Shown here piece after piece: positions 9,116 to 17,641 of a stretch of 64,000 nt of DNA (positions within the stretch are counted from its first letter, which is position 1; each line of letters begins with the position of its first letter). The position numbers and the translations under genes were made by a program. Source of the DNA: Paraburkholderia oxyphila NBRC 105797 (GTDB lineage Bacteria; Pseudomonadota; Gammaproteobacteria; Burkholderiales; Burkholderiaceae); assembly GCF_000685075.1 (NCBI RefSeq), contig NZ_BAYD01000008.1:124001-188000 (forward strand), read 5' to 3'. The notes below the pieces were generated by a model, which saw only the letters and a list, made by a program, of their open reading frames with translations, searched no databases and was not told the origin of the DNA.

Positions 9116-10279
9116 ATGTTCCAGTACTTTCCCACCAACTACGTGTGGAGCCTTTCGACGATGATCGCCCTCACGCACGGCGGCAACATCGGCGAGGTCG
9201 ATGCGATGTGCGCACCGCTGCGCGACGCCGCGCTGGCCGGCGACGATCCCGGCACGGTCGCGTTCTACGAGGCATGGAAGGCCGGCGCCGACAAGCTCTC
9301 CGCACTTGCCGACGAAGATCTCGCGCGCGGCCACACGCTTTCCGCCGGAGAAAAATATGCGCGAGCGGGCCTGTATTACGGCGTGGCCGAGCGCATGCAG
9401 GCACATGGTTTCGAAGCGCGTCTCGCCATTTACCGCCGCTCGCTCGAACAATTCGAGCGCGGCCGCACGCTGGGCCGCGAGAATTGCGCGCGCGTGGAAA
9501 TCCCCTATGGCAACACGCATCTCGCCGCGCTTTACGTGCGTGCAGAGGGCTTGCAGCCCGGACACCGCGCGCCAGTGGTCGTCGTCATGAACGGACTCGA
9601 TTCGACCAAGGAGATGCTGCAAAAGAGCGTGATGGGCACGATGTTCGCGCGGCGTGGTCTCTCGGCGCTGTTCGTCGATCAACCGGGCACCGGCGAAGCC
9701 TTGCGTCTGCAAGAACTTCACGCCGTGCACAACACGGAAATCTGGGCCGCGACGCTTGTCGACTGGCTCGAACAGCACGTGGAAGTGGACGCACGCCGCA
9801 TCGGTGCGCTCGGCGTGTCGCTCGGTGGCTACTACTGCCCGCGCGCGGTCGCGTTCGAGCCACGCTTTGCCTGCGGGGCCGTGTGGGGCGCCAACCACGA
9901 CTGGCGTGCGGTGCAGCAGGCGCGCCTGAAGCGCGAAGGCGAAAATCCAGTGCCGCACTACTGGAAGCACGTGCAATGGGTATTCGGCGCGAAGGATCAG
10001 GACGACTTCTTCGCCAAGGCCGAACACATGCATCTGAACGGCGTGCTCGATCGCATCCGCGTGCCGTTTCTCGTCACGCACGGCGAGAACGATCGCCAGA
10101 TTCCACTCAAGTACGCGCACGAAACTTTTGATCAACTAGTCAATTGTCCGAAGAAAGATCTCTTCATTTTCACGGAACGCGAAGGCGGCGTCGAACACAG
10201 TTCGCTCGACAATCCGCTGCATGCCGGCAACCGCATTGCGGACTGGCTCGCAGAACAACTGGGCGGCACGCTCGCCTGA
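9116..10279 (+). CDS. Alpha/beta hydrolase, FrsA/DHPON-hydrolase-like
   Basis: A 387-residue alpha/beta hydrolase with a long N-terminal helical part before the hydrolase core. The nucleophile elbow GVSLGGYYC places the catalytic Ser at residue 235; the DRQIP region and the late GGVEHSS would supply the acid and His. The architecture resembles 2,6-dihydroxypseudooxynicotine hydrolase and FrsA-type proteins; the former hydrolyses an aryl-keto C-C bond. In this operon it may cleave the side chain or the product of ring opening. It lies 37 bases after the Rieske gene and 46 before the monooxygenase gene. Confidence 0.75.
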   Translation: MFQYFPTNYVWSLSTMIALTHGGNIGEVDAMCAPLRDAALAGDDPGTVAFYEAWKAGADKLSALADEDLARGHTLSAGEKYARAGLYYGVAERMQAHGFEARLAIYRRSLEQFERGRTLGRENCARVEIPYGNTHLAALYVRAEGLQPGHRAPVVVVMNGLDSTKEMLQKSVMGTMFARRGLSALFVDQPGTGEALRLQELHAVHNTEIWAATLVDWLEQHVEVDARRIGALGVSLGGYYCPRAVAFEPRFACGAVWGANHDWRAVQQARLKREGENPVPHYWKHVQWVFGAKDQDDFFAKAEHMHLNGVLDRIRVPFLVTHGENDRQIPLKYAHETFDQLVNCPKKDLFIFTEREGGVEHSSLDNPLHAGNRIADWLAEQLGGTLA

Positions 10280-10325
10280 GCCCTGACACAAACACCTACG
10301 CAAACGATAAATACCGGGAGACACC

Positions 10326-11459
10326 ATGGCACTCGTCAACAAGGTTCTGATCGTCGGAGGCGGCATCGGCGGCATGTGCGCGGCGATCCTGCTGCGCCGG
10401 CAAGGCATCGACGTCGACCTCGTCGAACTCAATCCTCAATGGGCCCCCGACGGCGCGGGCATCACCATCAGCGGGCCGACGCTGCGCGCACTGCGCGAAG
10501 TCGGCGTTGTCGATGAAGTGCTGCGCGTCGGCGGTTCGTGGCGTGCCGTCGACTTCTGCGACGCGAGCGGCCAGCTCACGGCCACCGTGCCGATCGCGGC
10601 GGCCCACGGCGCCGATGACCTGCCCGGCGGCGCGGGCATCATGCGCAGCGCACTCGCCGCCATCCTCGCTGATGCAACGCGCAGCGCGGGTGCAGGCGTG
10701 CGTCTTGGCGTGAGCTTCGAGACGCTCGCACAGGATGCCGAAGGCGTGGACGTCGGGTTCACCGACGGCAGCCGCGCGCGCTACGATCTCGTGATCGGCG
10801 CGGATGGCGTGAACTCCGCGGTGCGCCGCTACGTGAAGCCGGATTTCGCGGGGCCGCAGTTCACGGGCCAGGGATCGTGGCGCGCCGTGGTGCCGCGGCT
10901 GCGCGAGAACTCATCGATCTACATGGGCAAGACCACCAAGGCCGGCATGAATCCGATCAGCGCGACGCAGAGCTATTTGTTTCTGCTCGACAAGCGTGAG
11001 GGTATGGACTTCATCACGCAGGACAAGTGGCCGCAACTGCTCGCCGGACTGCTCGAAGAATTCGACGGACCGCTCGCCGAACTGCGCGAGGGCTTGCTCG
11101 ACGGAACGCTCGAGGATCACCGCGTTTTGTACCGGCCGCTCATGGGGCATATGATCGATGGTCCATGGCATCGCGGGCGCATCGTGCTGCTCGGCGACGC
11201 TGTGCACGCCACGACGCCGCATCTGGCCTCCGGCGCGGGCATCGCCGTCGAGGGCGCGCTCGTGCTCGCCGCCGAACTGGCGCGCCGCCATTCGCTCGAA
11301 GGCGCGCTGCTCGCCTATGCGGGCCGCCACTACGATCGTGCGCGGCTCGTCGTGTCCGCTTCCGGTCGTCTGGGCGAGATCGAACGTGCGGGCGGCTCGC
11401 GCGACGAGCATACGCGCACCATGGTCGATGCGATCCAGGCGCTGCGCGAGCCGATCTGA
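10326..11459 (+). CDS. FAD-dependent monooxygenase (PHBH-like, group A)
   Basis: A 377-residue single-component flavoprotein hydroxylase. It shows GGGIGGMCAAILLRRQG for the FAD ADP moiety, the DG-type motif DLVIGADGVNS and the GD motif GDAVHATTPHLASGAG. This combination defines the p-hydroxybenzoate hydroxylase/salicylate hydroxylase group, which inserts one oxygen into an aromatic or heteroaromatic ring using NAD(P)H. GGGAGACACC precedes the ATG. It could generate the dihydroxylated ring that the VOC dioxygenase then opens. Substrate unknown. Confidence 0.85.
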   Translation: MALVNKVLIVGGGIGGMCAAILLRRQGIDVDLVELNPQWAPDGAGITISGPTLRALREVGVVDEVLRVGGSWRAVDFCDASGQLTATVPIAAAHGADDLPGGAGIMRSALAAILADATRSAGAGVRLGVSFETLAQDAEGVDVGFTDGSRARYDLVIGADGVNSAVRRYVKPDFAGPQFTGQGSWRAVVPRLRENSSIYMGKTTKAGMNPISATQSYLFLLDKREGMDFITQDKWPQLLAGLLEEFDGPLAELREGLLDGTLEDHRVLYRPLMGHMIDGPWHRGRIVLLGDAVHATTPHLASGAGIAVEGALVLAAELARRHSLEGALLAYAGRHYDRARLVVSASGRLGEIERAGGSRDEHTRTMVDAIQALREPI

Positions 11460-11491
11460 AGCGCCGCAACATTGAATCTACGGAATCCGTC

Positions 11492-12244
11492 ATGACAGCT
11501 TTCACTACCAACAACGGCCGCGTGGCGGTCGTCACAGGGGCCGCGGGGGGCCTGGGCACCGCCTTTGCCCTGCGCCTTGCCGCCGCGGGGCACACGCTCG
11601 TGCTGACCGACCGCGAACCATGCGAGACGCTCGCCGCGCGCATCGAAGCCGAGGGCGGCCGCGCCATCGCCCTGCCCTGCGATTTGAGCGAACCGGCGGA
11701 TGTCGCGCGCTTTGCTTCACGCGTGCTCGAGCAGACCGGCAAGGTCGACGTGCTCGTGAACAACGCGGCCTTCATGCCAATGGCGCCGCTCGCCGATATC
11801 ACCGCGACGCTGTGGCGGCAGATCATGACCGTCAATGTGGATGCGCCGTTTCTACTCGCGCAGGCGTTTTTCGCAGGCATGATCGAGCGCGGCTGGGGCC
11901 GCATCGTCAATCTCGCTTCGAGTACCGTGTGGGGGCCGCCGCCCGGCATGAGCGCCTATGCGAGCAGCAAGATGGCGGTGATCGGGCTCACGCGCGCGTT
12001 GGCGGCCGAGCTTGGCGCGCATGGCGTCACCGTCAACGCCATCTCGCCGGGATTGACGCGTCATCCGGGCAGCGCGGCGAATCTGCCGCCCGAGGCGTTC
12101 GAAGCCGTGCGTGTGCGTCAATTCATTCCGCGCACCGAAGAGCCCGACGACCTGACCGGCGCGCTCGCGTTTCTCGTTTCCGACGATGCGCGATTCGTCA
12201 CGGGCCAGGTGCTCAATGTGGATGGCGGCGGTTTCGGATTCTGA
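11492..12244 (+). CDS. SDR family oxidoreductase
   Basis: A 250-residue classical SDR, the last gene of the operon. TGAAGGLGTAF binds the cofactor, NNAAFMP and NLASSTVW follow, and the catalytic Tyr and Lys are in YASSK. The C-terminal FVTGQVLNVDGGGFGF is typical of FabG-like dehydrogenases. It differs clearly from the SDR at 3044-3814, so it is not a recent duplicate. It begins 32 bases after the monooxygenase and is followed 14 bases later by a strong terminator. Confidence 0.85.
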   Translation: MTAFTTNNGRVAVVTGAAGGLGTAFALRLAAAGHTLVLTDREPCETLAARIEAEGGRAIALPCDLSEPADVARFASRVLEQTGKVDVLVNNAAFMPMAPLADITATLWRQIMTVNVDAPFLLAQAFFAGMIERGWGRIVNLASSTVWGPPPGMSAYASSKMAVIGLTRALAAELGAHGVTVNAISPGLTRHPGSAANLPPEAFEAVRVRQFIPRTEEPDDLTGALAFLVSDDARFVTGQVLNVDGGGFGF

Positions 12245-12257
12245 CTGTCACTGAGCG

Positions 12258-12281
12258 AAGAGGGGCAACGCCCCTCTTTTT
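12258..12281 (+). terminator. Rho-independent terminator of the 12-gene operon
   Basis: A perfect 9-bp stem, AAGAGGGGC / GCCCCTCTT, with a 3-base loop (AAC at 12267-12269), running into a T tract. It begins 13 bases after the last SDR stop and ends 15 bases before the end of the opposing SDR gene, so it closes the operon between convergent transcripts. Confidence 0.85.
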
Positions 12282-12296
12282 ACACGCACTACCGCA

Positions 12297-13037
12297 TTAC
12301 CACGCCGTCGCGCCTCCATCGACTGCGAAATCCGCGCCCGTCACATAACGTGCCGCGTCGGAGGAGAGCCAGAGTGCGCACTCCGCGATATCGGCCGGTT
12401 CGCCAAGACGTTTCAGCATGTTCTTTTCCAGCACTTTTGCTTCGATCGTCGGATCACGTGCGAGGTGCGCCCGCGTCGCCGCGGTGAGAATGAAGCCCGG
12501 CGAAATCGTATTCACCCGGATGCCGTGGGGCGCGCCTTCCATCGCGAGCTGCCGCGTCATGGCGAGCACGCCGCCCTTGCCGGCACAATGCGCGAGCGCC
12601 GGCGAACCATCGAGCGCATGACGCGCATTGGCCGACGCAAAATTCACGATCGAAGCCACACCGCTTTTCTTGAGCAGCGGCCATGCCGCACGGCACATCA
12701 GAAAGACGATATCGAGTTCGCCAGTCAACGTGCGTCGCCACGCTTCATAACTCATCTCCTCGATCCACGCGAACTCGGCAAACGCGGCAGCATTCACGAC
12801 GATATCGAGCGTCTGTAAACCGCCTATGAGCCGCCCCACTTCGTCCTCGTTCACGAGATTGACGCCGCCATGCAACTTGATGGCAGGATCAAGTCCCGCG
12901 AGTGCGTCGCGATTCAAATCCACCGCGATCACGCGCGCGCCCTGACTGGCGAAAAGTTCCGCGCAACCGCGGCCAATGCCGTTGCCCGCACCCGTGATCA
13001 ATGCCGTTTTGCCGGCCAGTCTGCCTGTGTGGTTCAT
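12297..13037 (-). CDS. SDR-like protein with His in place of the catalytic Tyr
   Basis: A 246-residue protein with a normal SDR cofactor site, TGAGNGIGRG, and a normal ending, YVTGADFAVDGGATAW. At the active site, where YxxxK is expected, the sequence reads HCAGK (His150, Lys154); a single T-to-C change in a Tyr codon would give this His. Ser135 in NFASAN is probably the catalytic Ser, with a small insertion after it. Loss of the Tyr usually impairs SDR redox chemistry, so it may be non-catalytic, use His as acid/base, or have another role; some SDR subfamilies may carry this change normally. It is convergent with the operon and separated from the porin by 123 bases. Confidence 0.8.
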   Translation of the reverse strand: MNHTGRLAGKTALITGAGNGIGRGCAELFASQGARVIAVDLNRDALAGLDPAIKLHGGVNLVNEDEVGRLIGGLQTLDIVVNAAAFAEFAWIEEMSYEAWRRTLTGELDIVFLMCRAAWPLLKKSGVASIVNFASANARHALDGSPALAHCAGKGGVLAMTRQLAMEGAPHGIRVNTISPGFILTAATRAHLARDPTIEAKVLEKNMLKRLGEPADIAECALWLSSDAARYVTGADFAVDGGATAW

Positions 13038-13160
13038 GTTGCCGTGCTCGCTAAAAGAAACAGGCGGCCCGCATGCTCGATGCCGCCGCCATTAAACAGT
13101 TTATCGTCTCGCTCAGGTTCCGATCAGGGGCTTGTGCGCCCCCTTCCCCGGGCGGCCCGC

Positions 13161-14231
13161 TTAGAACGTGTGGGTGATCCCGATGGAGCCTCCGGTCGTT
13201 GTCCCTGTTGTGCCGAACATGGTGGAGCTACCCAGACCCATCGAAAGACCGATATCCTGCGTACCGTGGTTGTTCACCATGCCGAACTGGGCATAGACCG
13301 ACGTCCGTTTCGAGAGGAAGTAATAGGCGCCTATCGACCCCAACCAGGTATGGCTGCCAGATTCATTGCGGTTGTTGGCATACCAGAGTCCGCCATTCAC
13401 GTCGATATCCGGGCGGACCCAGTAATCGAGGCCGCCACCATACACATCTTCGTTTTTCCCGCCCGCAACCTTGATCTTCGTGTACGAGCCCTTCGCGGTC
13501 AACGAACCGAGCGTGTATGTCGCGCCAAGCAACTCGCCAGTGAGGCCCTCGGTGGTTGGCGGCGTTGTTGACACCGTGCCGCCCGCGCTCCCGTTGAAAT
13601 AAGCGGCGTTCAAGCCTAGCCCACCCCCGTGGTAGCTCAGATTGGCGGAATATTGACGGCCGGACTGGAAATCCCCCGCCACGCCGCCAAAGCTGAACAG
13701 CGCGCTACCTTGAAAGCCCGCGACCACCGGGCTTGTGTAAGTGATGGCATTCGGGGTGAAAATGCTCGTCGCGCCCGCAGTGGTCGCGAGAAACAGCATC
13801 GAACTGCCAAAGTTCGACAGGTTGCGCGGGTCCTGATAAATCAGCGACATGAAGAAGGGAGATTGCTGCAGGCCAGCGTGGATCTCACCAAAGCTGCCTT
13901 TCACCCCGACGTAGGCGTCGCGGCCAAACAAGTTGCCGTTGGAGTTGTTGAAGCTGCCATTCGCGGCGGAGAAACCGCCTTCGAGCTTGAACACCGCCGA
14001 GATTCCACCGCCAAGATCCTCAATACCCGTCAGGCCGAATATCGACGGCATGTTGCCGCTGTCATTGAAGGCCGCCAGACTTCCGCTGTTTCCAGTGGTT
14101 TTGTTCATGTAAATCAGACCTGCATCCACGATGCCGTACAGCGTGACGCTGCTTTGCGCATGAGCGGCACCAGCGAAAATCAGACCGGAAGCCACCGCAA
14201 TGGCAGACCTGGCTACGTGCACCTTCTTCAT
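13161..14231 (-). CDS. Gram-negative porin (Burkholderiales OmpC/Porin_4 type)
   Basis: A 356-residue outer-membrane trimeric porin. The signal peptide spans about residues 1-25 and ends GAAHAQ; the mature protein starts SSVTLYGIVDAGL. The beta-barrel shows GLTGIEDLGGGISAVFKLEGGF and ends in the Phe needed for outer-membrane assembly (GITHTF). AAGGAGACGTTA precedes the ATG. It would let small hydrophilic, often anionic, compounds into the periplasm. It stands alone between the SDR and a remnant region. Confidence 0.92.
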   Translation of the reverse strand: MKKVHVARSAIAVASGLIFAGAAHAQSSVTLYGIVDAGLIYMNKTTGNSGSLAAFNDSGNMPSIFGLTGIEDLGGGISAVFKLEGGFSAANGSFNNSNGNLFGRDAYVGVKGSFGEIHAGLQQSPFFMSLIYQDPRNLSNFGSSMLFLATTAGATSIFTPNAITYTSPVVAGFQGSALFSFGGVAGDFQSGRQYSANLSYHGGGLGLNAAYFNGSAGGTVSTTPPTTEGLTGELLGATYTLGSLTAKGSYTKIKVAGGKNEDVYGGGLDYWVRPDIDVNGGLWYANNRNESGSHTWLGSIGAYYFLSKRTSVYAQFGMVNNHGTQDIGLSMGLGSSTMFGTTGTTTGGSIGITHTF

Positions 14232-14546
14232 TAACGTCTCCTTACCTGATAAATATAATTATGGTCTTTCGTACTGCTTATTTTTTCTCTTCGGTTTGAC
14301 TCTCAATGCCAATGCCGGAGGCCCCATACTGGGTAGGCTCATTGCGCGCCGGGCGGTTATCGCTTCAGCGCCGCCAGGTGTCTGATCCTGTTGGCAGCAA
14401 CTCAAACCGGATTGGTGTTCGGGCGCTGGCCCTATTGCGAATGTACCGAGCCTGAATGTTCACGACAATCCATTCTGGATGAAGGCAAGAATTGATCGTG
14501 TCGGAAGGTGCTGCGGACGGTGGCGCCTGTGCGACTTGGAGGGTCG

Positions 14547-14690
14547 GCCGGGATTCGTGAAATTGTCGCCAAAATATGGGTCTTCGGGGCGGCGCGCACC
14601 AGGGCCGAGCGGCCCGATATCGTCAACGTCCTGCTCGAGGAACTCGTGCGGCATCGGTACGAGTTGCCGCCGTTGGCGACCTCTCGCTCA
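14547..14690 (+). pseudogene. Remnant of a Tn3-family (DUF4158-type) transposase
   Basis: About 45 codons on the + strand read like the N-terminal region of Tn3-family transposases: AARTRAERPDIVNVLLEEL is followed at once by VRHRYELPPL, matching the usual leucine-rich segment with a YELPAF-like motif. After about 14682 the similarity stops, and no further transposase domain or terminal repeat is visible. It is a short scrap, not a functional gene. The rest of the gap from 14232 to 14761 holds an AT-richer stretch near 14255-14300 and no gene I can support. Confidence 0.45.
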
Positions 14691-14761
14691 TCGCCAGCCA
14701 GATGTTCTAACGCCTGGTTCCAGCGGACCGTCACCCGTCGCCGCTCGCGCGGCCTCGCCTG

Positions 14762-15082
14762 TCACGGTGCCGGCGCGCGCTGCTTGCCGTCGACCAGCAG
14801 CGTCTTCGTGTTGCCCGTCACGATGTACTGCACCCGTTGCGTAGCCGACACGGCGCCGTACGACGTGCCGTTGACGAACACGGTGCCGTCTCTCAGCACG
14901 ACCGTATCGCCCGCGACCTGTGCCTGGCCGTTCGTGCCCATCAGGGTCGCCTCGCTCTTGCCGGACGTCGACGAACTGCTCACCGACGTGCCCGACGCTG
15001 CCGACGCCGTGCTGCACGACGTTTCACAGCCGCTCATGCTGATGGCGGAGAGAAGCGCGACTGCAAACGGTAGGGATTTCAT
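14762..15082 (-). CDS. Small putative lipoprotein, Ser-rich
   Basis: A 106-residue protein with a lipoprotein signal: positively charged start MKSLPF, a hydrophobic stretch and the lipobox MSGC, placing the lipidated Cys near residue 19. After it comes a serine- and alanine-rich linker, then a compact part with VVLRDGTVFVNGTSYGAVS. I chose the ATG at 15082; an in-frame ATG five codons upstream is possible. I do not recognise a functional domain. It lies between transposon debris and a divergent unknown gene and has no obvious link to catabolism. Confidence 0.65.
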   Translation of the reverse strand: MKSLPFAVALLSAISMSGCETSCSTASAASGTSVSSSSTSGKSEATLMGTNGQAQVAGDTVVLRDGTVFVNGTSYGAVSATQRVQYIVTGNTKTLLVDGKQRAPAP

Positions 15083-15520
15083 ATGCACCGCCTCCATATC
15101 AAATGGGCCAACGTCCGGCTAACGCCATACTCGCGAAGTATATGCTGCGCGCGGTCCCGTCGCGTCTGCATCCATAACGACGCTTCACGCGGTGTTTTCA
15201 ACGCCGTCAGGCGCAGACGGCGAAAGAATATCTTCTTGTAGAGTCCCGGCCTTGCGAATTCGGCAGCCTTCAAGGGCGGGAACAAAAGTTGAATCGAACT
15301 CGGATACGGTACCGGATGAAAAAAATGCATGAAATCTGCATCGTTGATAGCGCGCCACTTCGAACAGTGTCGAGTCGCGCTGGAAACAGAACGGCGGCGC
15401 GTGTAACAGGTGGAGATCGGGCACATGCGCACAGATCTTCCACCCAATGCCTCGTTCATGACGTCAGGACCTTCGCGAAGGGTCTGCGGTCTCTTTTTGG
15501 GGTGCCGTAAAATACCGTCC
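15083..15520. other. Intergenic region without a recognisable gene
   Basis: Between the divergent lipoprotein and small-protein genes. Several open frames on the - strand look partly protein-like but match nothing I know and lack a convincing start or ribosome site. The base composition is more mixed than in the surrounding genes. It presumably contains the promoters of both flanking genes. Confidence 0.5.
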
Positions 15521-15943
15521 ATGAATATGGAACCAGCGGATATCCCAATGCTCAGTGAAACCGAACTGCGCGAGCAGTATGCGGACCTCCAACAGCGCGC
15601 GTTGCACCTTGAAGCGCTTGGCGCGTCACGCATCGGCCAGCTCGCCACCGCGGCGCAGTCGCCACCGAACAACGTGCATGCCGACGACTATCTGCGCGCG
15701 CTGAAACAGGCCATCGACGAAGCGACGCTTGCCGTCCAGCGTTACCACAACGCGCTCCTCTTTCTCGAAACGGCTAGCTCACTGCTTGAAGCCCTCGCGA
15801 AGCCTCCAGCGTTTGACGACGGCATGGAGTGGCGCGACGAGTTTCTGTATCGGATGGCCGAAGTGCTGGAGACGGCTGACGAACTCATCGCCGAAGGCGA
15901 AGCGCACCTTGAGCGTTCCATTCGGGTCGGCATTGAGTTCTGA
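15521..15943 (+). CDS. Hypothetical alpha-helical protein
   Basis: A 140-residue protein that I do not recognise. It is predominantly charged and helical, with Leu/Ala/Glu-rich stretches such as ELREQYADLQQRALHLEALG and VLETADELIAEGEAHLERS that suggest coiled-coil or helical-bundle packing. There is no signal peptide or membrane segment, so it is probably cytoplasmic. I prefer the ATG at 15521; the frame is open upstream from 15410. It stands alone and is followed by a long spacer and a strong terminator. Confidence 0.6.
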   Translation: MNMEPADIPMLSETELREQYADLQQRALHLEALGASRIGQLATAAQSPPNNVHADDYLRALKQAIDEATLAVQRYHNALLFLETASSLLEALAKPPAFDDGMEWRDEFLYRMAEVLETADELIAEGEAHLERSIRVGIEF

Positions 15944-15954
15944 GGCCCCCAACA

Positions 15955-16092
15955 ATGTTGTCTTACGTTGCGTCGGTGCATTCCCTGGATGAAATCGGAA
16001 GGTGCGCGTATAGACTTCGGTAGGCGGCGTGATGCCCTTGCCGCGATGGGTGTATGTTTTTCGGCCGCAGACATGTGTCTGCGGCTTTTTTT
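15955..16092 (+). ncRNA. Candidate small RNA or long 3' leader ending in a terminator
   Basis: The 120 bases between the hypothetical protein stop and the terminator at 16064-16092 contain no open frame of note. They could be the 3' untranslated region of that gene or an independent small RNA. No promoter is obvious, so this is a candidate only. Confidence 0.25.
16064..16092 (+). terminator. Strong rho-independent terminator
   Basis: A perfect 9-bp GC-rich stem, GCCGCAGAC / GTCTGCGGC, with a 4-base loop followed by seven T. It ends a + strand transcript; the nearest + gene ends 120 bases upstream at 15943. From here to 16403 I see no gene or recognisable element. Confidence 0.9.
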
Positions 16093-16403
16093 GCGGTAGC
16101 GGCAAGATAAGCGTTTATCCTCTGCCGCATAAACGCTTACCTTGTTCGCCCCCCTATACCTCGCCGCGCAACCGGTATCGGATTCGGACGGCAGCGCTCC
16201 GCAAAATGAGTGTTGAGAAGTGTCGAACCCATGCGTCAGCATTGGCATGCCGAAGGCGTGACGCGAGAGCAGCCTCAGCAGCAGATGATCAATAGACAAC
16301 AAAATAGCGCGAAACATCAGGCAATACGGCGCGCGGCCAGCCGCGCATTCTGCACGGCTTGCCGCGGTTTTCGTTCGCGCAATCCACGATGGTGGAGGGT
16401 CCA

Positions 16404-17516
16404 TCAGAAGCGGGTCTGCACCCCTACGCGCGCGATGACTTGATTCGGCCCGCCCGAGGTGCCGTCCGGATCGAGCACACCGCTGATCAGCGCCTGCGCA
16501 CCCGCGTTGGTGCGCTGCCAGACAGCCTCGGCATACACCACCGTCCGCTTCGAGAGGAAGTGATCGACGATCGCGTTGATCTGATGCCCGTGATTGTTGT
16601 CCAGATACCCGTTGCCTTTCATATACATGTAGCTGCCGCCGATGGCCCAGTCCGGCGCAAGAAGCCAGCTCGCGCCCGTCTCGGCCTCCGCGATGGCGCC
16701 GCCGTTCTGTGTGTTGCGCACGGTCGTCACGAGCAGCGTCGCCGTGACTTTGCCGAAGTCGTAATGCGCGCCGACGCCCCAATTGCGTATACCCACGTCG
16801 GGCTCGCCCGACTCCACATACTTCACCTCCGTGTAGGCCGCGCCCAACCCGAGCGGGCCCTGGGCGTAATTGACGCCCGCGCTGACCGAGTCGCCGCTCC
16901 CGAGCGCACCCGGAATGCCGCCGAAGCCATAGAGCCCTCCGAAGCTGAAGCCCGCGATCGACGGCGACTGATACTTGATCGAGTTCTGTACCGTCGCGCC
17001 GGCCATGCGATCCCAGTTGAACTGCGAAGCGAACGGCGGATTGCCCGGAATGCCAATTCTGGAGAACGGTCCGGCGCGGAAGTTGTAGAGGCCGCCCACC
17101 TCCATCGCCGCGTCATCGTGGCCGAAGAACAGCGAGTCGGTCATGAAATCGTACTGGTTGCCGAGCGTAAGCTTGCCGTATCGGTCGCTCGACAGACCTA
17201 CATAAGCATTGCGGCCAAACAGGCCCTGGCCAGAGATGATCGCGCCCGTACCCATCGAGAACTGATCGACGAGATCGAAGATGGCGTGCAGGCCGCCGCC
17301 CAGGTCTTCGCTGCCCCGGATGCCGAGCAGGTTAGGCGTAAAGATGCCGTCATCGAACTTGAGATTCGAATGGCCGCCTTCGTTGCTCACCCAGGACACT
17401 CCAGCGTCCACCATGCCATAGAGCGTGACACTGTCGCCGGCAGGTGCGCCCTGGGCGTGCGCCTGAACGCAGGCCAAAGCCGAAACGGCCGTGCACCATA
17501 GTGCGAGGTTCTTCAT
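16404..17516 (-). CDS. Gram-negative porin (Burkholderiales type)
   Basis: A 370-residue trimeric porin. The signal peptide is MKNLALWCTAVSALACVQAHAQ and the mature protein begins with a short acidic stretch and SVTLYGMVDAGVSW. It has the barrel motif GIRGSEDLGGGLHAIFDLVD and a C-terminal Phe (VGVQTRF). I chose the ATG at 17516 because AAAGGAGAGAG lies 4 bases upstream; an in-frame upstream start is less likely. It lies downstream of the MFS carrier gene on the same strand, so the two may serve uptake of one compound. Confidence 0.92.
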   Translation of the reverse strand: MKNLALWCTAVSALACVQAHAQGAPAGDSVTLYGMVDAGVSWVSNEGGHSNLKFDDGIFTPNLLGIRGSEDLGGGLHAIFDLVDQFSMGTGAIISGQGLFGRNAYVGLSSDRYGKLTLGNQYDFMTDSLFFGHDDAAMEVGGLYNFRAGPFSRIGIPGNPPFASQFNWDRMAGATVQNSIKYQSPSIAGFSFGGLYGFGGIPGALGSGDSVSAGVNYAQGPLGLGAAYTEVKYVESGEPDVGIRNWGVGAHYDFGKVTATLLVTTVRNTQNGGAIAEAETGASWLLAPDWAIGGSYMYMKGNGYLDNNHGHQINAIVDHFLSKRTVVYAEAVWQRTNAGAQALISGVLDPDGTSGGPNQVIARVGVQTRF

Positions 17517-17545
17517 TTTGCTCTCTCCTTTATCTTTGTCCAAAA

Positions 17546-17560
17546 CGAACTATTAATTCG
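17546..17560. promoter_or_regulatory. CGAA-N7-TTCG dyad upstream of the porin
   Basis: CGAACTATTAATTCG lies 30 to 44 bases before the porin ATG. Its half-site resembles that of the GTTCG-ATATA-CGAAC dyad at 18908-18922 before the neighbouring MFS gene. It may bind the same regulator, but the symmetry is imperfect. Confidence 0.35.
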
Positions 17561-17641
17561 CATACCTACTTAATTTATTTGCTTGTGTGTCTTGCGACAG
17601 CGTGACGATGCGTCCGCACCGTCACGCGCTCAGCGCCTGCT

